A DNA stretch of 64,000 nucleotides. It comes from Anastrepha obliqua (lineage: Eukaryota > Arthropoda > Insecta > Diptera > Tephritidae). The position numbers were made by a program, and so were the translations under genes. The notes beneath the pieces were generated by a model. That model was not told where the DNA came from, made no database searches, and saw nothing but the letters and a program-made list of their open reading frames with translations. Within the stretch, counting starts at the first letter, position 1. Each line of letters opens with the position of its first letter. The stretch is from assembly GCF_027943255.1 (NCBI RefSeq), contig NC_072893.1, forward strand, positions 44,290,001 to 44,354,000. Reading direction: 5' to 3'. Shown here piece after piece: positions 47,516 through 57,880 of the stretch.

Positions 47516-48024
47516 CAATATTTAGCAACTGGTGCATCGTTGGCGTCGCTGGCTTTTTCGTATAGACTTGGCAAATCAACTGTTGGCTAATTGTAAAAGA
47601 AATAACTCAAACGCTATGGGAGGAGTTATTTCCTGTCTATATGCCGCCGCCAACTAAAAAACACTTGGAAGAAGTTGCAGCGCAATACTGGAATTTATGG
47701 AACTTCCCAAATTGCATTGGTGCTATTGATGGAAAGCACATACGTATCAAGTGTCCAGCAAATTCTGGCTCAATATTTTATAATTACAAATATTTTTTTC
47801 GATTGTTTTGCAAGGTATTTCCGATGCCAACTGTAAATTTTTTGCGATCGAAATTGGAGGGTATGGAAAGCACTGAAGACCACGAGTATTTTAATGTGCG
47901 CCTTTCAAGGGCTAGAAAGTGAATTGAATGCGCTTTTTGACTTATAAATGCCAAATTTAGAATTTTATGGAAACCGATAGAAACCAATCCGAAGCAATTA
48001 TTAAGGCAATTTGTGTACTGCGCG
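47516..48024 (+). pseudogene. PIF/Harbinger nuclease fragment
   Basis: The + strand reads Y-L-A-T-G-A-S-L-A-S-L-A-F-S-Y-R-L-G-K-S-T-V, then W-E-E-L-F-P-V-Y, then I-G-A-I-D-G-K-H-I-R-I-K with the first catalytic aspartate (about 47727). A deletion removes the middle, with the second aspartate. It resumes at N-V-R-L-S-R-A-R-K near 47895, through F-R-I-L-W-K-P-I-E and I-K-A-I-C-V-L. Frameshifts occur near 47575 and 47970 and there are internal stops. The following DD41D mariner copy starts within a few bases of the end. Confidence 0.75.
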
Positions 48025-48025
48025 T

Positions 48026-49102
48026 AGGCGCGGGTCGATTTTGGTGCCCTGTGGCAGCCATTTTGGTGACATCTGCCAAATCTTTTGTTTATTATTCAGT
48101 TGTTTATGCCAAATCATCATTGCAAGTTACACGATTGAACAGCATGTTAAAATGATGAAACTTTATTATCAAAATGAGTGTTCATTAACGCAAGCGTTGC
48201 GCGCATTGCGCCCATTTTTCGGTAGACGTGGTGGCCCTTCAAAGTCGACTCTTCAACGTTTGGTGGCCAAATTTGAGACGACCGGGTCAGTAAACAATCA
48301 GCCAACACCCGTACGTTCAAAGAACGCAAGATCAGCCGAGAACATTGCCGCAGTCCGCGAAAGTGTACAGCAGAACCCGAGGCAGTCTATTCCTCGCCGT
48401 GCACAAGAACTTGGCCTTTCGCAGGCTTCAACTAGGCGAATTTTGCGTCGGGACTTGGGCCTACACCCGTACAAAATCCTACTGATCCAGGAGGTCAAAG
48501 TTGATGACCATAGACAACGCCGTTTGTTCGCTGACTGGGCTTCGAATCGTTTGGAAGAGAACCCCAGTTTTGGGCGAAAAATCATCTTTAGTGACGAGGC
48601 GCATTATTGGATGAATGGCTGTGTTAACAAACAAAATTTCCGTATATAGGACGACACCAATCCACACAAGGTTCACCAGGTGATAGTGCATCCTCAAAAA
48701 GTTACCGTTTGGTGTGGATTTTGGGCCGGCGGCGTCATTGGTGCGTACTTTTTTGAAAACGACGTTGGTGAAGCGGTCACAGTCAACAGCGAGCGCTACA
48801 CAACGATGATAACCAATTTATTATGGCCCATATTGAACCATACGGATCTAGAGGACATGTGGTTCCAGCAGGACGGCGCTACGTGCCACACAGCAAACGC
48901 CACGATTGACATTCTGCAAGAACGATTTGAGGGTAAGGTTATCTCTCGCAGGGGTGATGTGAATTGGCCACCAAGGTCATGCGATTTGACCCCGCTAGAC
49001 TTTTTCCTGTGGGGGTTTCTTGAAAAATAATTTTGTCAATAACTCACACACAGCTTGTTTTACTCCATTTCAACATCTACCCGCCCTTATTGAAAACCCC
49101 TT
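48026..49102 (+). pseudogene. rosa-type (DD41D) mariner, copy B, lacking its 5' end
   Basis: Nearly identical to copy A (23430). The first 20 or so bases, including the 5' terminal repeat, are absent where it meets the Harbinger relic. The 3' end ...ttattgaaaacccctt is intact with TA at 49103-49104. The start codon reads ATT at 48119-48121 where copy A has ATG. The N-terminal part is complete (it keeps the F-F-G-R-R-G-G-P segment lost in A). A tryptophan codon is TAG at 48647-48649. After L-W-G-F-L near 49020 about 200 bases of C-terminal sequence are deleted. All three catalytic aspartates are readable, with DD41D spacing. It cannot be active. Confidence 0.85.
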
Positions 49103-49104
49103 TA

Positions 49105-50655
49105 TTACTTACTTCATGCTCTTATTTTTGCTGCAACCGATGTCCACAGTTTTTCCACACAAACACGATTGTGATACAATTTGTTTTTCTGGTCCCACAA
49201 AGCAGGCCGCGAAAAAATTTCACTTATTATTTGATCGATATCCATTTTTTATTTATTTTTAAAGCCCTAAAAAATGACTGCACGCTAAAAAGCAAATATC
49301 AACAATGCAAAAAAGCGCTCAAACCGCTTTGAAACTGTTTTCTCGCACTCATCGGCTTTGCTCTCTGCTCTTGACGGCGTTCACTGTGTTATACACAAGC
49401 TTATTTGTATTGACTTGTATGCAATTAGTTTTATCGCACGGACAATATCGGCTCGGCTTTCAGCGCTCACTCTGGTCGCATCCGAAATCTTTATTTTTAC
49501 ACATGACATTAAAAGCTGACTAAAAAACTGTACGATCGCCACAAAACACAACTAGTGTTCAAATCAAAATTGACAGTCGTAATGGGAAAACACAAAATTG
49601 TTGATATTTCTTTAGCGCTATGCATTTTTAAACCAACATAAGCCATAGAAATCTCGCTCATTGCGCAAAAGGTTTGCATTGAAAAATGTCAAACTTTAAG
49701 CAACAGACTTACATTTCATCTGGGAATACTAGAGTTGCTCGTTCCCCAAATGAAAATAGTGCCAACCCCCCTCAAGTGTAAAGAATTGTGTGCTGAATAC
49801 AGCTCATTTCACGTGTAGATGTGTGAGTGCTGCAAGCGAGTTTTTAGTATGTTTATAAAGTGAATTTTATTTACTGCTCTTTTAGTTGTTGTTGCTTTTC
49901 TGACTGATATGTGTGCTGCATTCATTGTTGAAACAGGCTGCATGTAGCAGGCAACAAACAACGCTGCAAGTTATATAACCGAGTAAACGAGTAAACATAA
50001 GCAAAGCGAAAATAACAACAAGCACACGTAAGCGCAAACAACAATTCAAAGGAAAAACGAAACCAAACAACAAAACTTAAATAGCTTATTCATCAGTAAG
50101 AACAAGCACTAAAAAGCTAACGAGCATCATTTTGTGTTTGCCGGAAGCGGGTGCAAAAATGCACGCACACATATTTAATGTACTCGTAAATCAAATAACC
50201 GAAAACAAACGAAAAAATAAACTTGCATTTCTATGAAGTCGCATTCATGTGAGTGAGAAAGAAAGCTGAGAACTGTGCACAAATTACGCCATTTATACCG
50301 TTAACTTGTGGCAGAGGCTAGGAAGGCGCAGCTCCACGAAACGAAAGCAAGCTGGCGTAGCAGTTGAAGGGCAGCTGAGCTGTGCTTGAGAAGCATCGTA
50401 ACTTCCGACTACTGGCAATTGTTGAAATGTATTTTAAGAATTTCTGGAAGCAAAAAGTACAAATTCAAACTAATAGTGGTTTAGGTAAAAGCAAAATATT
50501 TATGTATGGCCAAAAGCTATACACACACACACACAATTAAAATTCAGTTAGAAACTTCTTGCAGAAATTAAAAAAAAAAATGCTAAAAAACTACATCCAA
50601 ATTCCTCGGTTTTTAATTAGGATTTTTATAACAAATTTGGACATGCAGTTTTATG
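49105..50655. other. no recognisable feature
   Basis: Unassigned. It includes an AC run at 50521-50535 and several motif-free ORFs up to 99 codons. No gene is recognised. Confidence 0.45.
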
Positions 50656-50785
50656 GGCTATTCATCATTACATAATTTACTCCGATATGAAATGGGATCA
50701 CTAGTTGTGCTCAGCAGTTGTAAAACTGATTGCACTATACGGAATATTTATTGTGGCAAAAGAAATGATGTCCGTAATTACAGAC

Positions 50786-51504
50786 GAAGGCTAATCAAGC
50801 TGCGATCAAGGCCCTGTCGTCGCCGTATTGCAGCTCTCTTCTGGTGAACTCCTGTAAGGAGGAACTCAAACGTCTCGAACGTGCAGGAAACATTTCCCTT
50901 ATTTGGGTTCCTGGGCACAGGAATATAGAGGAAAATGAAATTTCCGACGAGCTTGCCACGAAGGGGTCGACAGTACCAGTTTCAGTTGTCCCCTTCTCAG
51001 GCATCGGTGTCGCCTTGGCCGTCGTTAAAGGGAAGCTACACAATTTCTTTCTAAAAAAAAGCGAAAGACAGATGGACACACTATAGCCCCAATACGATAG
51101 AAACAGAACGCTTAAGGTGATGGGAATCCCCCGCCATTCAATTTCCAAACTCATTGCGGTGTTCACTGGTCACTGGGTGATCGGTACTCATGCGGAGAAG
51201 CTTGGAATTCCAAACAACCCCTATTGCAGAAGCTGTGGGGATCCTACAGAGAAAGAGACTGTGGAACACTTCCTCTGCAAATCTCCGGCTCTGGCGGCTA
51301 GGCGCTTGAGATTCCTTAGCGTGACCTTTGGGGATGACTTGACTCCAGCCTAGATCCCTTTTCTCTCCTCCACTACATCAACCGCAATGTATGGCTGTAG
51401 ACGGGTTTTTATCTTAATCTTTTCACAGGTGGTGGTCCACATTATAATATCAAAAGGGCACTTGAAGTGTACCTGGGGTACTCTTGCCATCTTACATACT
51501 TACC
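50786..51504 (+). pseudogene. 5'-truncated LOA/I-like LINE with RNase H, inserted in the jockey-like LINE
   Basis: It starts inside the RNase H domain (A-A-I-K-A-L near 50795). It continues through I-S-L-I-W-V-P-G-H-R-N-I-E-E-N-E-I-S-D-E-L-A, the conserved end of RNase H, to the zinc-like C-R-S-C ... H-F-L-C-K-S block. The 3' UTR ends acatacttacc. The same C-terminus is found at 16874-17244. A 7-base direct repeat (tacagac at 50779-50785 and 51505-51511) flanks it. Frameshifts and stops, including TAG near 51084. Dead copy. Confidence 0.75.
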
Positions 51505-52085
51505 TACAGACCAATATCGAAGCCCTCGTCAAAGAAAAGATGTATTTTGCAACAGAAAGCATCATGTCACCATACCAGCATAGTTTTGTGGCAGGTAGGT
51601 CTACAGTTTCCAATTTGGCAGTTTTCACTAAATACTCTATTGCGGCTTTCTCGGCAGTGCATTAAGCCGACTGTGTCTATGCTGACTTTTCAAAAGCATT
51701 CGACAAAGTGTCGCATACAATTTTAATAGTTAAACTTCTATATCTGGGTTTTCATTCAGTTTTCTAGATTGCATGCCATCTTATTTATGTAATAGACACT
51801 GTGTAGTTTCTACTGATGGTGTCTTGTCAGCTCCTCCTTCTGCGTCCTCTGGTGTACCTCAAAGAAGTATATTGGGTCCCTTGCTTTTTGTTTTATTTAT
51901 CAATGATATTCATAGTTGTTTTTCTTTTGCAAATTACCTTCTGTATGCGGATGATTTAAAAATACATATATTGTATTGTTTCAAACTGGGCGGATGTATT
52001 GGGTATGAGAATAAGTTTCCGCCCAAGTAAAGAGGTATCGCTGCTGATACTATTTTTGTGTTTGCTAGTGATTTGAAGGTGTATA

Positions 52086-53118
52086 TGTGAGGTCTCGATC
52101 GAAGTCGTTGACATTCGTTCGAAGCGCATAGATCCCTTTATCTGACGTAAAAAATGTCTACGTTGGTGCCGAAAAAAATGTAATTGCGGGAAGTCGTGTT
52201 TCATTATTACATTTTGAAGAAAAGTGCAGCTGAAACGTGTCGTATATTGATCAATATGTATTTACGGTAAGCACGCTCCATCAAATACAACTTGCTAAAA
52301 GTGCTTTCCACGCTTCCAAAGTGGCAATTTCGACGTTAGTGATAAAGATCGCGAAGTTGAACCGAAAAAATCGAAAATACTCAACTACAACAATTATTGG
52401 ATGAAGACACATGTCGAACCTTTGATGATATGTCTAAAGAGTAGGATGTTGATAGATCAACCGTCCGTAAGCGTTTGCATGCGATGGGAATGGTCCAGAA
52501 AGCAGGTAACTGGGTGCCATATCAATTGAAGGAGAGGGATATCGAGAGACGTTTGGTGATTGGTGACGTGTGAGATGCTTCTTGAACCGCAGAAAAGAAA
52601 AGGTTTTCTGCTTCGATAATGATAACCCTAAGCGCCTTCCAGGTGAACCGGGCCCATCAACAGTGAAAACCAATATTCATGCTTAAAAGGATATGTTGTG
52701 CATCTGGTGCGATCTGAAGGGTGTCATCTATTATGAGCTCCTTAAACCATCTGGAACCATCACTGGCTAGCGTTACCGACTGCAGCTACTGCGTTTGAAT
52801 CGAGCTCTCAAAGAAAAGCGCCCAGGGACTGAATTGGGAAATCTTTCCCCACCCGTTGTATTCCCCGGATATTGCACCTTCGGATTACCAACTGTTCCGA
52901 TCGATGCAGTCAGCCCTTATTGGAGCGTGGTTCACTTCTTACGAGAGCATCGCAAAGTGGCTCAATGAATGGAAGTCAAAACAACTCGAATTTTTCGTCA
53001 GAGGAATCCGTATACTGCCTGAAAGATGGAGTAAAGTTATAGCTGCCAATGGCACATACTAATTAATTGTTTAAATAATTCGTAACGTTGGCTAAGAAAG
53101 GTCTGAAACTTAATGCCA
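52086..53118 (+). pseudogene. DD34D mariner relic inserted in the jockey-like LINE
   Basis: The + strand carries pieces of a mariner transposase. The N-terminus M-S-T-L-V-P-K-K-N starts near 52154. Then come L-L-D-E-D-T-C-R-T-F-D-D-M-S and V-R-K-R-L-H-A-M-G-M-V near 52400-52500, W-V-P-Y-Q-L-K-E-R-D, and P-G-P-S-T-V-K-T-N-I-H-A. The C-terminal S-P-D-I-A-P-S-D-Y-Q-L-F near 52870 holds the third aspartate, and I-L-P-E-R-W-S-K-V ends at stop 53060-53062. The stretches with the first and second aspartates are deleted. TA occurs at 52084-52085 and 53119-53120, but the terminal repeats are weak, so ends are approximate. Confidence 0.7.
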
Positions 53119-53571
53119 TACCCAATACATAAACTGCAAGCTGATGTTAATAGTTTAGTTAATTGGTGTAGTGTTTCTCGATTAATGTTAAAAAATGTTT
53201 TAAACCCGCGTATTCAAAAATAACTAACATAATTCCCATTTACTATAACGTCGGTGATGATATACTCCAATCTGTTGAAGAAATCAAAGGCCTGGGGGTT
53301 TTTTATGCACGTTTTACATTTCATAATCATATAGACTTTATTCTGACTAAGGCGTACTCACCTCTTCGTTTTATAAAAAGGAATATTTGAAAATTGACAG
53401 ACCCTTGTACTATTAAGTTGCTATTTATTGCATTTGCTCGATCTACCTTAAGATATGCCGCGTTTATTTGGGGGCCTTCACACCAACTCTCTATGGACAT
53501 AACGATTCTGAAAACAGCTTTCTTAGGCATATTCTTTCTTACTATATGATACATTTGTATCTACATGTATA

Positions 53572-53746
53572 CAGTGAAATCTCTCTTGGGCAGGCGCTCA
53601 CCGTCAGCCAGCTTTTGTCGGTGCATGAAATGTGTCCACTCAAAAGAGGGTAACTTCTTTCGATACATAAGAGTTGGCATAGAAATTATATTCGCTCAAG
53701 AGAGGTATCCGTTTAATAGAGGAGTCCGTTAGAAGAGGTTGCACTG
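53572..53746. mobile_element. short pogo/Tigger-like MITE
   Basis: TA at 53570-53571 and 53747-53748 flank a 175-base element with ends cagtgaaatctctctt and agaagaggttgcactg. The CAGTG-AA-CTCT start and the internal taatagaggagtccgtt are typical of pogo/Tigger miniatures. No coding capacity. Confidence 0.6.
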
Positions 53747-53748
53747 TA

Positions 53749-55262
53749 TTCACTATAAAATTTATTTATTTATATCTTCGTTTCTACACTCGAAAAATGT
53801 GAGCTGCATAGTATATTTACAGAACATCTGTATTTATTTCGATTGCTATTGTTGTCGTTGTCAGTAATTTATTTTTGGCCAAAACTATTTCCATTTCCGT
53901 TTCCGTTTGACAACAATAGCATCAGGAATAAGCGGATGCAGCTGTAACAATGGAAACGTCCAGTTGTCAGTATTTGTTGTTGTATTTGTATTTGGCCATT
54001 CCAGACTGCCTTACTTCGTTGCTTTGCAGCGTAAAAGCTCTTGTCAGATTCTGTTCAATTCATGTTTCGTTTTCTAATACGCCTCTGCTGTAGCTCGTAG
54101 CTTGCAGACGATTTGATTACACCTTTGCCGTTTTTGAGCCATTTTTTTATTTATTTATTTAATCATCAAACAAGAAACTTACGGACTATACGAAAAATAT
54201 AAGGTATGCATTGGGCGAGTCCATGTTTTCTTCGGCATCGTTTCTAACAGAATCCCATTCTACATTGAATTCTATGAAAAAAATTCCATTGGAGCATAGC
54301 TCCAAAGTCAATTTCGAATTGCCCAAATTTTAAAAGAAGTTTTCTTAATTAATATGAAGTTTTATTTTGACCAAAGTATTGTCAATTTTGTTGTTTCTTT
54401 AATACGAATATGTGCATGAACAGTTTTTGGTACGAAGAATTTATTTTTGATATCTGTCTTTTACATTGTAAACGGTTTGACGTGTTACCGAAAACATCAA
54501 AGGATAAACTTTTGCCAGGCATTCTGAAAGCACAATATTTTGATTTGAAGTCTGAACATAGCAAACATTTCTCACTGAAAGATACAACGAAAGCATCAAA
54601 GTGATTATTGCAAAGCAGAGATAACTGTAAATCAAAGTTAATCGCGCAACTTGTTCTGAAGAAATTGAAAAAGCAAAATGTAAAACAGTTTATTCGCAGT
54701 ATCGAAATACTTGTTGTTTTTCCAAAGAACTCAAAGTTTTTGTTTTTGATTCGCTTAGATGGTGGGTATAAAAATGAATCAGTACAAAAACGAAGTCGAT
54801 TTTTCATTTAGCACATATTTCCCATTCTTATTGAAATATAAAAGTCAATTTAAGAAATCTAATAAAAACAAATAGTATTTTAAGTGATCTAAAAAGGATC
54901 AACCTACATAATGAGTGGTCGAAACCTGCCCGTCGAACCGAGAAAAATCAGCAGCTTATGGTTCTATTCTGCGCTATGGTCAGAGCGAATATTTACACGT
55001 ATGAAAAATGGTATAATATGCTCTGAAAACTAAAAATATGGAAAAAAAATTCAAAAAGGTATTGTATCTACAAGGTGACGCTAATTGAATTATTGAATTT
55101 AGTTCTTGATTAACTTTTTTAGTAATAAAAAAATTTTTTTGTTTTGACTGAAGGAAATTTTTATTTTGACCTGTACGAGCGCCACTGCTTATCTATTTGT
55201 GTATATATGAATGACGTACGCCATTGTAAAAAATTATAAATCTTCCGATGGGCACAGAAAAT
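53749..55262. other. no recognisable gene
   Basis: A ttatttatttattt run at about 54147-54160 could be a LINE tail on the minus strand. A 141-codon minus-strand ORF (54382-54807) has no known motif and unusual phenylalanine and cysteine content. Otherwise unassigned. Confidence 0.4.
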
Positions 55263-56023
55263 TTTATCAAAAAACTAAAGTTTTTAACAAAAAAATTAAA
55301 TGTTAAAAAAAAAATTTTTTTTAACAAAAAAATTTAATTAAAAAAAAAAAACTTAAATTTCTAACAAAATAATAAAATGTTTAACAAAAAACTAAAGTTT
55401 TTAACAAAAAATAATAATTTTAAAATAATAATTTTAACAGAAAAATAAAATTTTTAACAAAAAAATTAAATGTTTAACAAAAAAATAAAAAATTTTTTAA
55501 AACACTAAAATTTTTAACAAAAAACTAAAATTTTTAACAAAAAAAATAATATTTTTAAGAAAATAATGAAATACATATTTAACAAAAAAAAAAATTTTTT
55601 AACAAAAAATATAATGTTTAACAAAAAACTAAAGTTTAAAAAAAAAAATAATAATTTTAAAATAATAATTTTAACAGAAAAATAAAATTTTTAACAAAAA
55701 AAATAAATGTTTAACAAAAAAAAATTTTTTTAAAACACTAAAATTTTTAACAAAAAAATAATATTTTTAAGAAAATAATGAAATATTTAACAAAAAAATA
55801 AATTTTTTAAGAAAAAATATAATGTTTAACAAAATAATTATACAATATTTTTAACAAAATCTTAAAATTTTTAGCAAAGAAATAATATTTAAAAATAAAT
55901 AATAAAATTTTTAACAAAAAAATTAAATTTTTAGTACAAAAATTAAACTTTTAGCAAAAAAATAAATGTTTAACAAAATAATAAAATTTTTAACAAAAAA
56001 TAATATTTAAAAAAAAAATAATA
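55263..56023. repeat. AT-rich tandem array, left part
   Basis: Dozens of degenerate copies of an approximately 18-20 base unit of the form taaaatttttaacaaaaaa. A longer period is visible: the block beginning actaaagttt at 55391 recurs at 55628, and ttttaacag at 55433 recurs at 55670, a 237-base higher-order unit. The array continues beyond the mariner at 57311. Confidence 0.85.
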
Positions 56024-57310
56024 TTGGGAGGTTGAATTAGTTTTAAAGGTTTTTTTCGAAGATTTGGGGCTTTATTGTGAAAAAACGGTACAAAATATTT
56101 TATTCGAAGTATTGGCCATCGCTAGCTACAACTTTCGCCCATCTTTCGGGCAATTTCCGGATGCCTTTTCTCCAAAATTCTGGCCGCTGCTTGGCTATCC
56201 ATGACTCAACCCATATTTTGGTAGCCTCGTACGAGGAGAACCGCTGGTCCGCCAAATCGAGACTCATATGCCGGAACAAATGATAATCGGAGGGAGCTAT
56301 GTCTGGACTATACGGCGGGTGGGGTAAAACTTCACAGCCAAGCGTTCCAAGGTATTTTTTGACAGGTTGAGCAACATGCGGCCGAGCGTTGTTATGTTGC
56401 AAAATAACCTTGTCGTGCCTTTTTACCGTTTCCGGCCGTTTTTCTTTCAATGCCCGGCTTAAACGCATCAATTGCAGTCGGTAACGTTCCCCCGTGATTG
56501 TTTCGCCCGGTTGGAGCAGCTCAAAATATACGACGCCGACCTGATCCCACCAAATGCAGAGCATGATTTTCTTGCCGTGAATATTCTGCTTGGCCGTCGA
56601 CGTTGATGCGTGGCCGGGCAAACCCCATGATTTTTTGCGTTTTGGGTTATCGTAGTGGATCAATTTTCGTCGCCAGCCACCACCCGATGCAAAAAACCCT
56701 TCCGATTTTGTCGCTCGATCAGCAATTCGCACGTAAAAAATCGCCGTTCGACGTCGCGCAGCTTCAACTCGTACGGGACTCAATGTCCTTGCTTTTGGAT
56801 CATTCCCATCGCTTTTAGACGCTTGCAAACGGTTGATTTATCAACGCCCAATGATTCAGCAAGCTCTTCTTGGGTTTGGCACGAGTCCTCGTTTACCAAT
56901 TCCCCCAATTCCGCGTCCTCGAACTTTTTGGGCTGGCCAAGACTCTCCTTGTCTTCGGTGTGAAAATCACCACTTTTGAATCGTCGAAACCAGTACTCAC
57001 ATGTTGAAATCGACGGAGTATGGTCTGGGTAGGCCTCCTGCAGCAATTCACGGGCTTGGGCTGTATTTTTTTTTTCAAATTGAAGCAGAAAAGCAAAGCT
57101 TCCCGCAAATTGCGTTTCGACGGCACGAAAGTTGACATACTCGGAGCACGAAAACACTGCGTTGTTTATACTTCAGCGAAATGACAGATACTGATAAACA
57201 AAGCCTAGGGATGAGGCTTTGTCATGAATATATATTCAGTATTGCCAACGCGATAAAGTGATAAATAGCGCCATCTGTGTGTCACCTTTAAAACTAATTC
57301 AACCTCCCAA
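56024..57310 (-). mobile_element. complete DD34D mariner inserted in the tandem array
   Basis: A 1287-base element with perfect 27-base terminal inverted repeats starting ttgggaggttgaattag, flanked by TA at 56022-56023 and 57311-57312. It lies inside the AT-rich array and splits it. It contains one transposase gene on the minus strand, which is broken. Confidence 0.9.
56100..57157 (-). pseudogene. DD34D mariner transposase, broken
   Basis: On the minus strand the frame opens near 57157. It contains the N-terminal helix-turn-helix with Y-W-F-R-R-F-K-S-G-D-F, then K-K-F-E-D-A-E-L and a second helix-turn-helix. A tryptophan codon of the W-V-P-Y-E-L linker is TGA (56780-56782). The frame then reads on to V-A-G-D-E-N, where one A appears missing (about 56663), shifting the frame. 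It continues as L-I-H-Y-D-N-P-K-R to the end near 56100. The second catalytic aspartate is asparagine (H-N-N-A-R-P-H, about 56385); the third is present in S-P-D-I-A-P-S-D, with 34 residues between. Three separate lesions. Confidence 0.85.
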
Positions 57311-57672
57311 TAAAATGTTTAACATAAAAACAAAATTTTTAATAGAAAAATTAAACTTTTAACAAAAAAATAAATTTTTTAACAAAGTAATATATGCTTA
57401 CCAAAAAAATTATATTTTTAGCAAAACAATACAATTTTTAACAAAAAATAAAATGTTTAACAAAAAAATAGATTTTTAACAAAATAATAAAATGTTTAAC
57501 CAAAACAAAATTAATTTTTAACACAAAAATAGAATTTTTAACAAAAAAAATGTTTAACAAAAAATAAAATGTTTAACAAAAAAATAGGACTTTTAACAAA
57601 GTAATACAATGTTTAACAAAAAAAATTAATTTTTAACAAAAAAATAAAATTTTTAACAAAACAATAAAATTT
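57311..57672. repeat. AT-rich tandem array, right part
   Basis: Continuation of the array at 55263-56023, with the same aaaatttttaacaaaaaaat type unit. It runs from the right target duplication of the mariner to about 57672. Confidence 0.85.
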
Positions 57673-57744
57673 TTCCCCAAGCAAATTTTTTAAATGCTTG
57701 CTTAATCCAATAATTAAGCCAAAAAACCTTTTCTTCTTTTTTGT

Positions 57745-57828
57745 TTCCTACCAAGGTTCGAACCTACGTTCTCTCTGAATTCCGAATAGTAGTCACACAA
57801 TAACCCATTTGTCTATGGCGGCCGCCTT
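57745..57828 (-). repeat. tRNA-like head of a SINE, minus strand
   Basis: In reverse: ggcggccgccatagacaaat, tgtgtgactactattcgg, then gtaggttcgaaccttgg as B box. Same family as 36060, but the body is absent. Confidence 0.6.
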
Positions 57829-57880
57829 GCCTAAAGACAAACCAAATTTTAGAAAAATTTATGACAATGTATTTGTTGTA

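Larger units (their letters stand above)
50725..53545 (+). pseudogene. jockey-like LINE reverse transcriptase, split by two later insertions
   Basis: Three + strand segments of one element. First (to 50785): R-N-D-V-R-N-Y-R, the start of the reverse transcriptase. Second (51505-52085): P-I-S, then Y-Q-H-S-F-V-A-G-R-S-T, D-F-S-K-A-F-D-K-V-S-H, S-G-V-P-Q-R-S-I-L-G-P-L-L-F and the catalytic Y-A-D-D (about 51942-51953). Third (53120-53545): L-Q-A-D-V-N-S-L-V-N-W-C, I-A-F-A-R-S-T-L-R-Y, and L-R-H-I-L-S. A LOA-like LINE separates the first two and a mariner the second and third. A second D-L-K-V-Y motif at about 52070 suggests extra local rearrangement. Frameshifts and stops throughout. Inactive. 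Confidence 0.75.

Noticed and set aside
54382..54807. 141-codon minus-strand ORF
   Set aside because: Phenylalanine- and cysteine-heavy composition with no recognised motif; likely chance in AT-rich DNA.
55263..57672. Regular repeats that could suggest a CRISPR-like array
   Set aside because: The units are AT-rich, degenerate and contiguous without unique spacers, and the DNA is eukaryotic.
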